The position numbers and the translations under genes are program-made. This document shows positions 24,897 to 35,276 of a DNA stretch of 64,000 nucleotides, one piece after another. This DNA comes from an uncultured Bacteroidales bacterium. Its GTDB lineage: Bacteria > Bacteroidota > Bacteroidia > Bacteroidales > F082. The stretch spans positions 22,449 through 86,448 of the forward strand of contig ONKA01000014.1 in NCBI GenBank assembly GCA_900318265.1, given 5' to 3'. Every line of letters begins with the position of its first letter. Positions within the stretch are counted from its first letter, which is position 1. The notes beneath the pieces are model-generated. The model did not search any database. It was given only the letters and a program-made list of their open reading frames with translations, and was not told where the DNA came from.

Positions 24897-26252
24897 ATGA
24901 AAAAGGTTCACTTTATTGCTATAGGCGGGAGCGCCATGCACAACCTCGCCATTGCCTTGCACCGCAAGGGTTATGAAGTCACGGGTTCGGACGACGAGAT
25001 ATTCGAGCCGTCCAAGTCGCGCCTTGTCAAAGAAGGCATCTTGCCTCCACAATGGGGCTGGTATCCAGAGAAACTCGACAACACTTACGACGCGGTCATC
25101 CTTGGCATGCACGCCCGCATCGACAACCCTGAGTTGGTGCGTGCTCAAGAGCTGGGACTGAAGGTGTATTCCTATCCCGAATACCTCTACGAGCAGGGCA
25201 AGGACAAGACGCGCATCGTCATCGGCGGTAGCCACGGCAAGACGACTATCACCTCGATGATTCTTCATGTGTTGAAGCATGTCGGCATCGAGACTGACTT
25301 CATGGTGGGCGCCCAGTTGGAAGGTTTCGACGTGATGGTTCGCCTCAGCGAGACGGCCAAATACATGGTGATGGAAGGCGACGAATACCTCACTTCACCT
25401 ATCGACCGCGTACCGAAGTTTCACCACTATCATCCTCATATCGCCGTCATCAGCGGCATCGGTTGGGACCATGTCAATGTGTTCCCGACCTTCGACAATT
25501 ACCTCGAACAGTTCCGCATCTTCGTCCGTACCATCGAGCCGGGCGGCTGTCTCATCTACGACCAAACCGATGTGGAGGCCGACAAAATTGCCCAAGGCGC
25601 ACAATGCCGTACCTTCGGCTATGGCGTGCATCCTTTTGAGAGCGATGGTCTGAAGACTACCTTGCTTTTGCCCGACGGCAGCAAGAGGGAAGTGGGCGTG
25701 TTTGGTAGCCATAACATGAAGAATATCAACGCGGCCAGACTAGTGTGCCAGCAGTTGGGTGTCACCGATGCGCAGTTCTATGAGGCTATCGCTTCATTTA
25801 AGGGTGCCGCACGACGTTTGGAATTGCTGTTTGACAACGGCGACAACTTCGTCTTCCGCGACTTCGCCCATGCCCCTTCCAAGGTCAACGCCAGTGTGAA
25901 GGCGTTGCGCGAGCAATTCCCCGAGAAGCACCTGTTGGCGGTTTTTGAGCTGCATACCTACAGCAGCCTCAGCGAGGTCTTCATCGACCACTACCGTGAT
26001 GCCTTGAAGCTTGCCGACACTGCCATTGTCTTCTACGACCCGCATGCTGTGGCCATCAAGAAGTTGGAGCTGATGCCTGATGAACGCATCGTCGAGGGCT
26101 TCGGCAGGGAAGACCTGAAGGTGGTGCATAACAAGGCAGAGCTGGTCGAATTATTGCAAAAAGGCCAACGACACAATGTCATTGGCGCTTTCATGAGTTC
26201 AGGTGACTTCAACGGTCTTACGACCGACGACCTGAAGGCCTTGTATGCGTAA
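24897..26252 (+). CDS. mpl: Murein tripeptide ligase Mpl
   Basis: Attaches recycled L-Ala-gamma-D-Glu-meso-DAP to UDP-MurNAc, a step of peptidoglycan recycling that shows meso-DAP-type murein. The 451-residue protein begins MKKVHFIAIGGSAMHNLA, the nucleotide-type motif of Mur ligases, and has P-loop GGSHGKTTITSM near residue 105, HPHIAVISGIGWDHVNVFPT and the C-terminal domain with FRDFAHAPSKVNAS. The next Met (residue 14) would destroy the N-terminal motif, so 24897 is the start, directly after the SRP RNA core. Confidence 0.95.
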   Translation: MKKVHFIAIGGSAMHNLAIALHRKGYEVTGSDDEIFEPSKSRLVKEGILPPQWGWYPEKLDNTYDAVILGMHARIDNPELVRAQELGLKVYSYPEYLYEQGKDKTRIVIGGSHGKTTITSMILHVLKHVGIETDFMVGAQLEGFDVMVRLSETAKYMVMEGDEYLTSPIDRVPKFHHYHPHIAVISGIGWDHVNVFPTFDNYLEQFRIFVRTIEPGGCLIYDQTDVEADKIAQGAQCRTFGYGVHPFESDGLKTTLLLPDGSKREVGVFGSHNMKNINAARLVCQQLGVTDAQFYEAIASFKGAARRLELLFDNGDNFVFRDFAHAPSKVNASVKALREQFPEKHLLAVFELHTYSSLSEVFIDHYRDALKLADTAIVFYDPHAVAIKKLELMPDERIVEGFGREDLKVVHNKAELVELLQKGQRHNVIGAFMSSGDFNGLTTDDLKALYA

Positions 26253-26258
26253 GATCTA

Positions 26259-26322
26259 AGGTCCCTGAGCCTGTCGAAGGGCCGACAATAAAGGACCGGC
26301 CCTTCGACGAGCTCAGGGACCT
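26259..26322. repeat. Palindromic repeat between convergent genes
   Basis: Two 25-base arms (26259-26283 and 26298-26322) pair at 23 positions. The arms contain AGGTCCCTGAGC and GTCGAAGGGCC. It is similar to widespread TTCGACAAGCTCAGGGACC-type repeats. Placed between mpl and the LolA-like gene, it could end both transcripts, although T runs are absent. Confidence 0.75.
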
Positions 26323-26328
26323 AGTTTG

Positions 26329-26934
26329 TCAAAACTGAAACGTCTTTTTATCAATCGCAACGTCATACTTCATATTCGAGATGACGTAAGAGTCCTTGTT
26401 GCCACTGTAGTCGTATAACACGATTTCTTTGAGCAACAGGTTGTCGGTATTGTATTTGAACACCACCGTCTTGTAGCCAACGCCAAATATCGGTTTCTTT
26501 TTTGCCGTACCAGTGACAACGTGGTATCCGCCCTCCGTATTCGTCGAGACGGTGTAGCCGTTTTCGTTGGCCAGATCTTGGATGCGGCCTTGGAAACCAT
26601 AAAGGAAGATGCGGCTCAGTCCTTGCATCATGCCGCCATCCTTCAGCTTGAAGGTGCCGTGAAACCTCCCAATGTCCATCTTGATTCTTTGTGCGTTGAC
26701 TATCATGTAGTTGCCTGTGTTGAACTGTGCGGAAAACTCGTATGGCGTCACGAAATACAGCTTGCCATTTTGCGTGGTGGTCTTTTTGGGCTTCACCATG
26801 GTATTGGCCAGGTCTGACTCAAATGACTTGACCTTGCCGTTGACTTCTCTGATGCGATTCAATAGTGTGACATCCTGAGCCTGCATCTGCATGGCAAAAA
26901 AGATGGCCGTGAGGAGAATAAGGACTTTTTTCAT
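26329..26934 (-). CDS. LolA-like outer membrane lipoprotein carrier
   Basis: A 201-residue periplasmic protein with signal peptide MKKVLILLTAIFFAMQMQAQ; an in-frame upstream Met at 26979 is rejected because the signal starts at 26934. The strand-rich order (KVKSFESDLANTMVKPKKTTTQNGKLYFVTPYEF, then NYMIVNAQRIKMDIGRF) fits the LolA/LolB half-barrel that shuttles lipoproteins to the outer membrane. Similarity is moderate and other LolA-type carriers are possible. It is 60 bases after rho on the same strand, with a hairpin between them. Confidence 0.75.
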   Translation of the reverse strand: MKKVLILLTAIFFAMQMQAQDVTLLNRIREVNGKVKSFESDLANTMVKPKKTTTQNGKLYFVTPYEFSAQFNTGNYMIVNAQRIKMDIGRFHGTFKLKDGGMMQGLSRIFLYGFQGRIQDLANENGYTVSTNTEGGYHVVTGTAKKKPIFGVGYKTVVFKYNTDNLLLKEIVLYDYSGNKDSYVISNMKYDVAIDKKTFQF

Positions 26935-26951
26935 TGTTATTTGATAAAACA

Positions 26952-26983
26952 AAAAGTGGTACAGCAAAAACCGCACCACTTTT
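26952..26983 (-). terminator. Terminator-like hairpin after rho
   Basis: AAAAGTGGT (26952-26960) pairs with ACCACTTTT (26975-26983) around an A-rich loop; the minus strand shows a T run after the stem. It would end the rho transcript before the LolA-like gene. Confidence 0.7.
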
Positions 26984-26994
26984 ACTTATTTGGA

Positions 26995-28818
<1,824 letters not shown>

Positions 28819-28925
28819 AAAGAATTGGTTGAAATAATTCCAGCGAGGAATATAAATTGGTGATACAATAAATTCGGGGAACACTTTGTTGCGGTCAATC
28901 CTCGGATTGGCTCGTAAAAGTGGGG

Positions 28926-28933
28926 CAAAGGTA
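28926..28933 (-). promoter_or_regulatory. -7 promoter box for rho
   Basis: TACCTTTG on the minus strand, 107 bases before the rho start, giving a leader of roughly 100 bases. Confidence 0.6.
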
Positions 28934-28974
28934 ATGCTTTTTTTTGGAATGGCAAGTTTTTTCCAAAAAAATCG

Positions 28975-28982
28975 TATTTTTG
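28975..28982 (+). promoter_or_regulatory. -7 promoter box for the DUF4293 gene
   Basis: TATTTTTG on the plus strand, 24 bases before the start codon. Confidence 0.65.
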
Positions 28983-29006
28983 CACCGCTTTTAAAACGAA
29001 ATAATT

Positions 29007-29519
29007 ATGTCACAAAGATTGCAACCCATCTTCTTTTTCCTTTCGGCATTGGTGCTGGCTTTGTTGTTTTTCCTGCCTTTTGCCAGCTTCTATGGCGATT
29101 TCCACACTTTCGACTTGTTTGGTCATGGCATCACTTCTCCCGACGTTTGGGAGGAAGGCGTGTCGCCATTTAAGATGACGTTCTCGCTGCCCATACTGAT
29201 TCTGACCGTGACAGCGATGATTCTGAGCGGTTATCTGGCCATGGGTCTGTTCCGTGCTGTGAAGTTGGCCCAGTTCCAAAAGCTGTTGAAGATTGCCCGC
29301 ATCAACATCATTGTCATGGTGGTTTGCATTGCTGCCTACCTCGGCTATTCCTATTTCATCATTCCTAAGATGGCCCAGACGGTTGACCCGACGATTCAGT
29401 CGCCTATCTTTAGGGCGGGCGTGGCTTTCCCCTTGGTCGCCCTCTTGCTGACCATCTTCGCCACCTCGGGCCTGAAGAAAGACATCAAGAAAGTGCGGTC
29501 CACCGATCGCATTCGTTGA
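29007..29519 (+). CDS. DUF4293 family membrane protein
   Basis: A 170-residue protein with four predicted membrane helices (about 8-26, 57-78, 93-112, 132-152). The C-terminal motif LKKDIKKVRSTDRIR corresponds to the conserved positively charged tail of DUF4293, a Bacteroidota family of unknown function. It is often next to rho in Bacteroidota; here it is divergent from rho. A terminator follows 24 bases after the stop. Confidence 0.88.
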   Translation: MSQRLQPIFFFLSALVLALLFFLPFASFYGDFHTFDLFGHGITSPDVWEEGVSPFKMTFSLPILILTVTAMILSGYLAMGLFRAVKLAQFQKLLKIARINIIVMVVCIAAYLGYSYFIIPKMAQTVDPTIQSPIFRAGVAFPLVALLLTIFATSGLKKDIKKVRSTDRIR

Positions 29520-29542
29520 TGGGTTTTGATACCAATAAAATG

Positions 29543-29575
29543 AAAGCCGACCTCTTTGCGGGGTCGGCTTTCTTT
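29543..29575 (+). terminator. Terminator between DUF4293 and phosphodiesterase genes
   Basis: AAAGCCGACC (29543-29552) pairs with GGTCGGCTTT (29562-29571) around a 9-base loop, then a TCTTTG run. Works for the plus-strand gene and possibly the minus-strand one. Confidence 0.85.
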
Positions 29576-29578
29576 GTT

Positions 29579-30082
29579 TCAATATAGCCTGTTGCGGTCG
29601 AGTTGGAAGATCTCCATGTCCTTGAAGGTCTTCTCGTCAATCACCATCCGGATAAAGGTGATTTGCTTGTGGAAGCCCGAATTGCCTGCTGCGCCTGGAT
29701 TGACGTGGAGCAGGTTGAGCTTCTTGTCGTAGATGACCTTCAGGATGTGTGAATGGCCACAGATGTAAAGGTTGGGCTTCTTTTCCTCCAAGATGTGTTT
29801 CACCTCGGGCATGTAATGGCCGGGATAACCGCCGATGTGGGTCATGTAGACATCGACATCCTCGACGTGGAAAAACAGGTCTTCGGGATATTGCATCCGC
29901 ACCACGTGGTCGTCGACGTTGCCGTGGACGGCGCGCAGGGGCTTGAAGGCAGCCAAGGCCTCGGCCGTCTCGATGTTGCCGATGTCACCCGCATGCCACA
30001 ACTCATCAACATCCTTGAAGAAGTCGAAAAGCTGCGGAATCAAGGTGCAGTGCGTATCCGAAAGAATCCCTATTCTCTTCAC
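29579..30082 (-). CDS. YfcE-type metallophosphoesterase
   Basis: A 167-residue calcineurin-like phosphodiesterase with the metal ligands GILSDTHC (Asp8, His10), HAGDIGN (Asp), HGNVDDH (Asn, Asp) and CGHSHI, NPGAAGN. YfcE-family enzymes cleave phosphodiesters in vitro; physiological substrates are mostly unclear. The start codon overlaps the stop of the DUF3078 gene by 4 bases (ATGA), showing coupled translation. Cytoplasmic. Confidence 0.93.
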   Translation of the reverse strand: MKRIGILSDTHCTLIPQLFDFFKDVDELWHAGDIGNIETAEALAAFKPLRAVHGNVDDHVVRMQYPEDLFFHVEDVDVYMTHIGGYPGHYMPEVKHILEEKKPNLYICGHSHILKVIYDKKLNLLHVNPGAAGNSGFHKQITFIRMVIDEKTFKDMEIFQLDRNRLY

Positions 30083-31002
30083 TTGAGATTGATCATGAAG
30101 CCAATCGCCAAGACCTCCTTGAACTGGACCTTTGAGCCTTCAATCTTCACGCCAGCCTCGTCGTAAAACGGGATGTCGTAGTCGTAGATGAGATGCGTGG
30201 CAAGGTTGGCGTTGAGCCATGAGTTGACCTTCAGCACGAGCATGTTTTGCCAGTCGACGTCGATGCGCTCGGGGTGGTTGAGGTAGTTGGAGAAGAGCTC
30301 GAGCTTCGAGTTGAAGTCGACGTTCTTTACGATGGGGTATTGGAACTTGGCTACGGCGCGGGCACCAAATTCATAGCGAACCTTGGCGTTTTTGGCATGT
30401 TGGGTAGTGTCGTTGGCATCCAACGAGTTGACGCCGAAGGCGCCGATGGAGGCCAGATAGTCGTCGTTGACGATGGTCACGCGGCCGGTGACGGGCGAGA
30501 AGTAGAGTGAGAAATACTTGTTGGGCACCCATTCCACACCAAGACCCAAGCTAATGTAGGCAGGGGCAAGGAATTTGGAGATGTATTGGGTGGAATCCTT
30601 TGTGTAGTCGAAGCCGTAAGCAAACTGTGAGCGGAAGGCCAACTCCGCGGCATAGTTGAGGTGCTCGGTGGCTTTATATCCAGCCAAAGAGGTGAACTCA
30701 ATCTTGTCGTCGGTCTTGATGGGCTTGCGCTCGAAGTCGTAGAAGCTGTAACCCAAGGCGGTGTTCAGCGTGTTGTCCCACTTGAAATTGTTTTTCTTGT
30801 AACGGATCTCATAGTTGAACAAGGCTTGTCCGTTGATAGTGTTTTGTCCGCCAGCAGCCCAGTTGGTGTAGGAGCTTTGGCCGAAGTTGAGGCCGATGTT
30901 GCCTTTGTGGGTCCAGCCTTCAGGTTGCTCTTCTTGTTTTTCTTGTGCAAACGAAACGATGGCAAATGCGAATGCCAATGCGGTAAATAATACTTTTTTC
31001 AT
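30079..31002 (-). CDS. DUF3078 outer-membrane protein
   Basis: A 307-residue protein with signal peptide MKKVLFTALAFAFAIVSFAQ; the upstream ATG at 31047 only extends a charged leader and is rejected. The mature part begins GWTHKGNIGLNFGQSSYTNWAAGGQNT, typical of the DUF3078 family, and is made of alternating aromatic strands (about 10-12 pairs), so an outer-membrane beta-barrel is likely. Last residues VLAIGFMINLK end with a nonpolar strand. No partner is identified. Confidence 0.87.
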   Translation of the reverse strand: MKKVLFTALAFAFAIVSFAQEKQEEQPEGWTHKGNIGLNFGQSSYTNWAAGGQNTINGQALFNYEIRYKKNNFKWDNTLNTALGYSFYDFERKPIKTDDKIEFTSLAGYKATEHLNYAAELAFRSQFAYGFDYTKDSTQYISKFLAPAYISLGLGVEWVPNKYFSLYFSPVTGRVTIVNDDYLASIGAFGVNSLDANDTTQHAKNAKVRYEFGARAVAKFQYPIVKNVDFNSKLELFSNYLNHPERIDVDWQNMLVLKVNSWLNANLATHLIYDYDIPFYDEAGVKIEGSKVQFKEVLAIGFMINLK

Positions 31003-31025
31003 ATGAGTTTGGTTTTTATGACTGA

Positions 31026-31688
31026 TCAGAATCCTTTGCCTTTCCACTTGATGGTCTTATAGGTTATATCGCCATGTGGGTTAAAGTCGAGATACTTGAG
31101 GTCGCGGCCTTCCTTGGGAAGGATGATGAAGGTTTCGGGGTCGTCGTTGACGATTGCCATCACCTTTTTGACCATTTGGGGACTAGGGGAGAGGGTGCCT
31201 TTATTGACGTCGTATTCGTAGAATGCCAAGGCGCACTCGGCAAATATCTCGCCATCATCCTCGATGCTGATGCCAAAGAGTTTGTTGCCGCTGGGGAGGT
31301 TCCAATAGGCAGCGTTGAGGATGTGTTTTCGCACTATGGTGTCGCCTTTTCTAAAGTTGGCGTCCACTTGAGCAATCATTGTGTCGGCGGTAGAAATTTC
31401 AATATAGCCGTTCCTGGGGGCGAGGTCGACTTTGAAATCCCTAAAAAAGTTCTCATACACCTCGATTTTGTTGGCTTTGCCGGTTTTCTTGAACTTGTTG
31501 AAGGCGTCCACGTACTGGCCCGGGAACTGCTTGCCCCATGCCGTGAAGAGTTTCTCGATGGTGGTGGTCTGTGATGCAGACACGGTGATGGTCTTCTGCC
31601 AATTTTCCCTAAATTCTTCGGCATCCTGTGCCTTGGCAGTGTATCCTAAAACAACCGCCACAATTGCTAAAAGTACTAATTTCTTCAT
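31026..31688 (-). CDS. Secreted protein, unknown function
   Basis: A 220-residue protein with signal peptide MKKLVLLAIVAVVLGYTAKAQ. Mature residues contain an alpha-helical first third (NWQKTITVSASQTTTIEKLF) and a beta-rich last part with an SIEDDGEIFAECALAFYEYD strand pair. No family is recognised with confidence. It is 23 bases upstream of DUF3078 and the same strand, so likely shares a transcript, perhaps acting in the same envelope process. Start 31688 gives a clean signal. Confidence 0.7.
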   Translation of the reverse strand: MKKLVLLAIVAVVLGYTAKAQDAEEFRENWQKTITVSASQTTTIEKLFTAWGKQFPGQYVDAFNKFKKTGKANKIEVYENFFRDFKVDLAPRNGYIEISTADTMIAQVDANFRKGDTIVRKHILNAAYWNLPSGNKLFGISIEDDGEIFAECALAFYEYDVNKGTLSPSPQMVKKVMAIVNDDPETFIILPKEGRDLKYLDFNPHGDITYKTIKWKGKGF

Positions 31689-31727
31689 TTTATTGATTTT
31701 TAAATGTCTATTGTTTATCCAAATCCT

Positions 31728-31757
31728 TAATTATCAATTGTCAATTATCAATTGTCA
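31728..31757. repeat. Tandem AATTATCAATTGTC repeat
   Basis: Two copies of a 14-base unit made of TCAATTGTCAATTA-type half-palindromes. Such sequences occur in many Bacteroidota intergenic regions. Non-coding. Confidence 0.6.
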
Positions 31758-31758
31758 A

Positions 31759-32535
31759 CTAATAACTGTTTCCATCCTGAAAATTATGCGCTCCAATGCT
31801 AAACGTGATGTCCTGCATATTGCTGCTGCGCACATATTTTCCGTTCTTTTCTGCAGGAAGCCAAACGGTCTCTTCAAGAAGGCGGACAGCCTCGTTGTCG
31901 CAACCTCCGCCCACCGAGTTGACGACGACGATGTTCGACACGCTGCCATCGGTCTCCACCACGAAACTCAGGCGCACCGTGCCTTGAATCTCACGTTCCT
32001 TGGCTTCGGCAGGAAACTGCATGTTGTTGACGATGTATTGGCCCATGTTGCCACCATCGGCAAAATAAGGTCGTGCCACCTCTTCAAGCTGTTTGTATTC
32101 GTATATCTTATAAGAGGTGTCGGCTTCCAAGCCCAGCGGCACCACAGGGCGCTCGTGGCGTTTCCAATAGCGTTTGTAACTCCTTGCGCTGAATTCGACC
32201 TCGTACTCATAGTCGTAATCCATCGGGATGCCGATGTTGGTGGCAGGTTTCCATAGGATGGTCTTCACCAGATGCAAAGCGATAGGGGAGGCCGCCTCGC
32301 TGAAGCTCGACTTGATGGTGTAGTTGCTGGCCACCCCCTGTGCGTCAATGTGCATGCCGACGACAACTTTGCCGCTGTTGCCCTGTTCAAGATCGGCTTC
32401 GGGATAGACCATTGTTTTGGTTATGTAGTCCTTGGTCACCTCGTGGCCTGCGATGGGTTGAGGTGCCGTGATTTGTGCAGTCAGACTCATTCCTGAAATG
32501 AGGATGAGCGTAGCGAAAAGGAGTCTTGCTTTCAT
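31759..32535 (-). CDS. Secreted protein with two TonB C-terminal domains
   Basis: A 258-residue protein with signal peptide MKARLLFATLILISGMSLTAQ; an upstream in-frame Met at 32568 is rejected. Two domains of the TonB_C type follow: the first about 35-115 (KDYITKTMVYPEADLEQGNSG, VVGMHIDAQG), the second about 150-245 (YIVNNMQFPAEAKEREIQG, VRLSFVVETDGSVSNIVVVNS). Proteins called energy transducer TonB often look like this, but there is no transmembrane energy-coupling helix, so a periplasmic partner or decoy role is likely. Confidence 0.82.
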   Translation of the reverse strand: MKARLLFATLILISGMSLTAQITAPQPIAGHEVTKDYITKTMVYPEADLEQGNSGKVVVGMHIDAQGVASNYTIKSSFSEAASPIALHLVKTILWKPATNIGIPMDYDYEYEVEFSARSYKRYWKRHERPVVPLGLEADTSYKIYEYKQLEEVARPYFADGGNMGQYIVNNMQFPAEAKEREIQGTVRLSFVVETDGSVSNIVVVNSVGGGCDNEAVRLLEETVWLPAEKNGKYVRSSNMQDITFSIGAHNFQDGNSY

Positions 32536-32556
32536 GTCGTTAGTGTTTTGATAATG

Positions 32557-32564
32557 CAAAAATA
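32557..32564 (-). promoter_or_regulatory. -7 promoter box for the TonB-C gene
   Basis: TATTTTTG on the minus strand, 22 bases before the start. Confidence 0.6.
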
Positions 32565-32585
32565 GCAAATCTTTGGAAAAATCTT

Positions 32586-32593
32586 TAATTTTG
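32586..32593 (+). promoter_or_regulatory. -7 promoter box for rlmB
   Basis: TAATTTTG on the plus strand, 16 bases before the start; a divergent promoter pair with the TonB-C gene. Confidence 0.55.
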
Positions 32594-32609
32594 CCGAAAA
32601 TTTGATTCC

Positions 32610-33356
32610 ATGGAAGACAACTACAAGAACAATATGGTGTTCGGGATTCATCCCGTGTTGGAGCTGATCCGCTCGCAAAAAGAGATAGAGAAGGTTTACA
32701 TCCAAGGCGGTGTGCGCTCGCCCGAGATTGCGGAGATCGCCAACACCTGCCGCGCCAATGGCGTGCCCGTGCAGTTTGTGCCCATCGAGAAGATGAACCG
32801 CCTGACGCGCAAGAACCACCAAGGCGTGGTGGCCTTCATCTGTCCGATTGAATACCAGCCTTTGGAAAAGGTGGTGCAGATGGTCTTCGAGGACGGCCGC
32901 GATCCCTTCGTCCTGATGCTCGACCGTGTGACCGACGTGCGCAACTTCGGCGCCATCGCCCGCACGGCCTACGCCGCTGGCGTGGATGCCATCGTCATTC
33001 CCAACCATGGCTCGGCTTCCATCAACGGCGATGCGATGAAGACCTCGGCAGGGGCCTTGTCGTTGATCAACGTGTGCCGTGTGGAGAACCTGAAGGACGC
33101 CATCGACCTCTTGAAAGCCAGCGGCCTGCGTGTGGTGGGCTTCACCGAGAAGGCGCACGACAGCCTCTGGCAGGCCGACCTCACGGGTCCGCTCTGCGTG
33201 ATGATGGGCTCGGAGGAGGACGGCATCAGTCCCGCCTACCTCAAGCGCCTCGACGGCCATCTGATGATCCCTATGCCTGGTGACATCGATTCATTGAATG
33301 TCTCCGTTGCCACGGGCGTGGTTTGTTTCGAGGTGGTGCGGCAACGGATGGGGTAA
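32610..33356 (+). CDS. rlmB: 23S rRNA (guanosine 2251-2'-O)-methyltransferase
   Basis: A 248-residue SPOUT enzyme of the TrmH/RlmB type that methylates the ribose of G2251 in 23S rRNA. The N-terminal substrate domain begins MVFGIHPVLELIRSQKEIEKVY; the catalytic domain has DRVTDVRNFGAIARTAYAAG (motif 1), CVMMGSEEDGI (motif 2) and IPMPGDIDSLNVSVATGVV (motif 3, trefoil knot). Other TrmH-like rRNA methylases are possible, but length and motifs favour RlmB. Confidence 0.88.
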   Translation: MEDNYKNNMVFGIHPVLELIRSQKEIEKVYIQGGVRSPEIAEIANTCRANGVPVQFVPIEKMNRLTRKNHQGVVAFICPIEYQPLEKVVQMVFEDGRDPFVLMLDRVTDVRNFGAIARTAYAAGVDAIVIPNHGSASINGDAMKTSAGALSLINVCRVENLKDAIDLLKASGLRVVGFTEKAHDSLWQADLTGPLCVMMGSEEDGISPAYLKRLDGHLMIPMPGDIDSLNVSVATGVVCFEVVRQRMG

Positions 33357-33414
33357 AAATAGATTTAAAACGGAAAAATTTTGATTTAAATATTGACTTT
33401 TCTGTTTTAATGAT

Positions 33415-33422
33415 TATATTTG
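33415..33422 (+). promoter_or_regulatory. -7 promoter box for the DUF4419 gene
   Basis: TATATTTG, with TTGAC about 18 bases upstream as a partial -33; 27 bases before the start. Confidence 0.6.
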
Positions 33423-33448
33423 CAGCGTAAAACAAAAAACTGAATGCC

Positions 33449-35227
33449 ATGAAAAGACATCTACGCTTTCTGTTGACGCTGTCGTTGCTGGCCATTTCCA
33501 TTGCTGTTTCGGCTCAGGTGACCATCAAGGTGGAGGAACTCTCGAAACCAGAGAAACTATTGCCTCTTTGGAAGGTTGAACCCAAAGGGAACACGCTTTC
33601 CATCAATGTGGATGCCGACAGTTTGGTTCTCTGGTATGGAGCACATCCTTTCTTTTATGGAATGTATGAGGCTTACGCAGACCATCGCCCGTTTGTGCTT
33701 TCGCCTGATATGGTATGGATGCTCATCAGCCAAGGATTTTCGCATCACATCAATGCCAATCCGGAGAAATACCGCGACAGAATGGTTGATTTTCAAGGGA
33801 AGAAGTCGCTGGCAGTGGAAAGCGACAAGCCACTTGAAGAGGCCCGGTGGGACGAACTGATTCCTCAATTTGCAGAAGAAATCAAGAAAAACACGAAGGG
33901 GACGATTGCTGAAACTATCATCGCAGATTTCTCAACCACAACGAGTTATGAACAAATTGCCTCTGAGATTACCCTGATGGAGACGACCAAAGCATATTTT
34001 GACTTCGTGGTGATTTATGCGGCTTGTGGTATCCCCGAAATCACCTTGTTGGGCACTACGGAAGATTGGCAAAAGGTGTATGACAAGACGATGCAATTAC
34101 GCTCCTTCGATTTGGCCTGGTGGGTGGATGAATTGAAGCCTATACTCAAGCAGTTCGTCAAGGCATCGGAAGGAGATGTAGACACCAAGTTTTGGCGGAA
34201 CATGTTCAAGTGGCACACACAGAAAGAATACGGCGCGCCCAACATCATTGACGGCTGGATTGTCAAGTTTTTCCCTTACGACAAGTATGGCAAACGCTTC
34301 GATCTGAAGACGCTGACCCGTGATTCCAGTTTGCCTGATGAGATGGCCGAGGCGGATGTGCGTTTTGTCGAGATATTCCCTGACGGTTCAAGTGCAGAAA
34401 CGATGATTGAATTGTATGGTGGTTTTGTGGGTCTTGAACAAAACCCTGAGAATTATGCCTTGACGCCCAAGATTGGATGGAAGGTGGTGAAGAATGATGA
34501 TACTCCAATGGTCGAAAGGATGAAAAAGAATACGGAATTTGGTTTGATACTGAAAGTCAAAGAAGTTCCGGAAATCTTGAGGAAAATGGATAGCATCCCG
34601 TCTTTGACGCTATATTTCAGGGATGGCGTTCGTTTTCCGGAATGGATGAAGGATGTGAAAATCGACCATTTGAATGTTTTTGGTGAGATTACGAAAGAAG
34701 AACAAAAAAAGCTGTTGGAAAGGTGTCCTTCTTCAACGATTAGAGTGAATAATGTTATCTATGATAGGAGAGGAAAGAAGATAAATGTGCATTGTATTGA
34801 TAATGAGATTGGTTCTGCTTTGGATGGTGTGGATTCTATTGGCACACTGAAGATTGACAACTCAAAAAGGGTTTATTATAATCGTATTGCTGAATACAAG
34901 CCAGATGAATGGGTAAAGGTGACGAATGTGAAACTTCCGGCTGATGTAACGAAAAACATCGACACTCTCATTCTTGAAAACAAACTGCCACGAATGCAGA
35001 TGAAACAATTGAAGAAGCAATTACCGAATACGGTTATCCTTTACCATTATGAGGTGAGTTTTGGGGAACAATATATGGCTCAAGGTCCCCAAAGCACATT
35101 CAGTTTGCTCAAAAACAAATACAGCCGACAAAAACCGAAGGATATTTCTGTTGACACGGAAAAACTGATGGAAAACCTTCCGCCGCGCCAGCCTATGCCG
35201 CAATTGCTGGAGGAAAAACGAAAATAA
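33449..35227 (+). CDS. DUF4419 secreted protein
   Basis: A 592-residue protein with signal peptide (MKRHLRFLLTLSLLAISIAVSA). Residues 60-320 match the DUF4419 pattern: NADSLVLWYGAHPFFYGMYEA-like start, SPDMVWMLISQGFSHHIN, and VYAACGIPEITLLGTTEDW, WWVDELKPILKQF. The domain occurs in fungi and in Bacteroidota; its activity is unknown. The C-terminal 200 residues are less conserved and end with a proline-rich tail (NLPPRQPMPQLLEEKRK). Coding DNA from about 34.5 to 35.0 kb is noticeably more AT-rich than nearby genes, perhaps an acquired gene. A REP-like palindrome starts one base after its stop. Confidence 0.83.
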   Translation: MKRHLRFLLTLSLLAISIAVSAQVTIKVEELSKPEKLLPLWKVEPKGNTLSINVDADSLVLWYGAHPFFYGMYEAYADHRPFVLSPDMVWMLISQGFSHHINANPEKYRDRMVDFQGKKSLAVESDKPLEEARWDELIPQFAEEIKKNTKGTIAETIIADFSTTTSYEQIASEITLMETTKAYFDFVVIYAACGIPEITLLGTTEDWQKVYDKTMQLRSFDLAWWVDELKPILKQFVKASEGDVDTKFWRNMFKWHTQKEYGAPNIIDGWIVKFFPYDKYGKRFDLKTLTRDSSLPDEMAEADVRFVEIFPDGSSAETMIELYGGFVGLEQNPENYALTPKIGWKVVKNDDTPMVERMKKNTEFGLILKVKEVPEILRKMDSIPSLTLYFRDGVRFPEWMKDVKIDHLNVFGEITKEEQKKLLERCPSSTIRVNNVIYDRRGKKINVHCIDNEIGSALDGVDSIGTLKIDNSKRVYYNRIAEYKPDEWVKVTNVKLPADVTKNIDTLILENKLPRMQMKQLKKQLPNTVILYHYEVSFGEQYMAQGPQSTFSLLKNKYSRQKPKDISVDTEKLMENLPPRQPMPQLLEEKRK

Positions 35228-35253
35228 TAGAGACGCGCCACGGCGCGTCTCTA
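35228..35253. repeat. REP-like palindrome 1
   Basis: TAGAGACGCGCC, central AC, GGCGCGTCTCTA. Shares the TAGAGACG...CGTCTCTA ends with the other three elements around the RAYT gene. Confidence 0.85.
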
Positions 35254-35276
35254 TATTGTTTTTTGCCGGTTTTAAA

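Noticed and set aside
31432-32256. Plus-strand frame containing NYQLSIINCQL
   Set aside because: That peptide is the translation of the AATTATCAATTGTC repeat and the rest is antisense to real genes.
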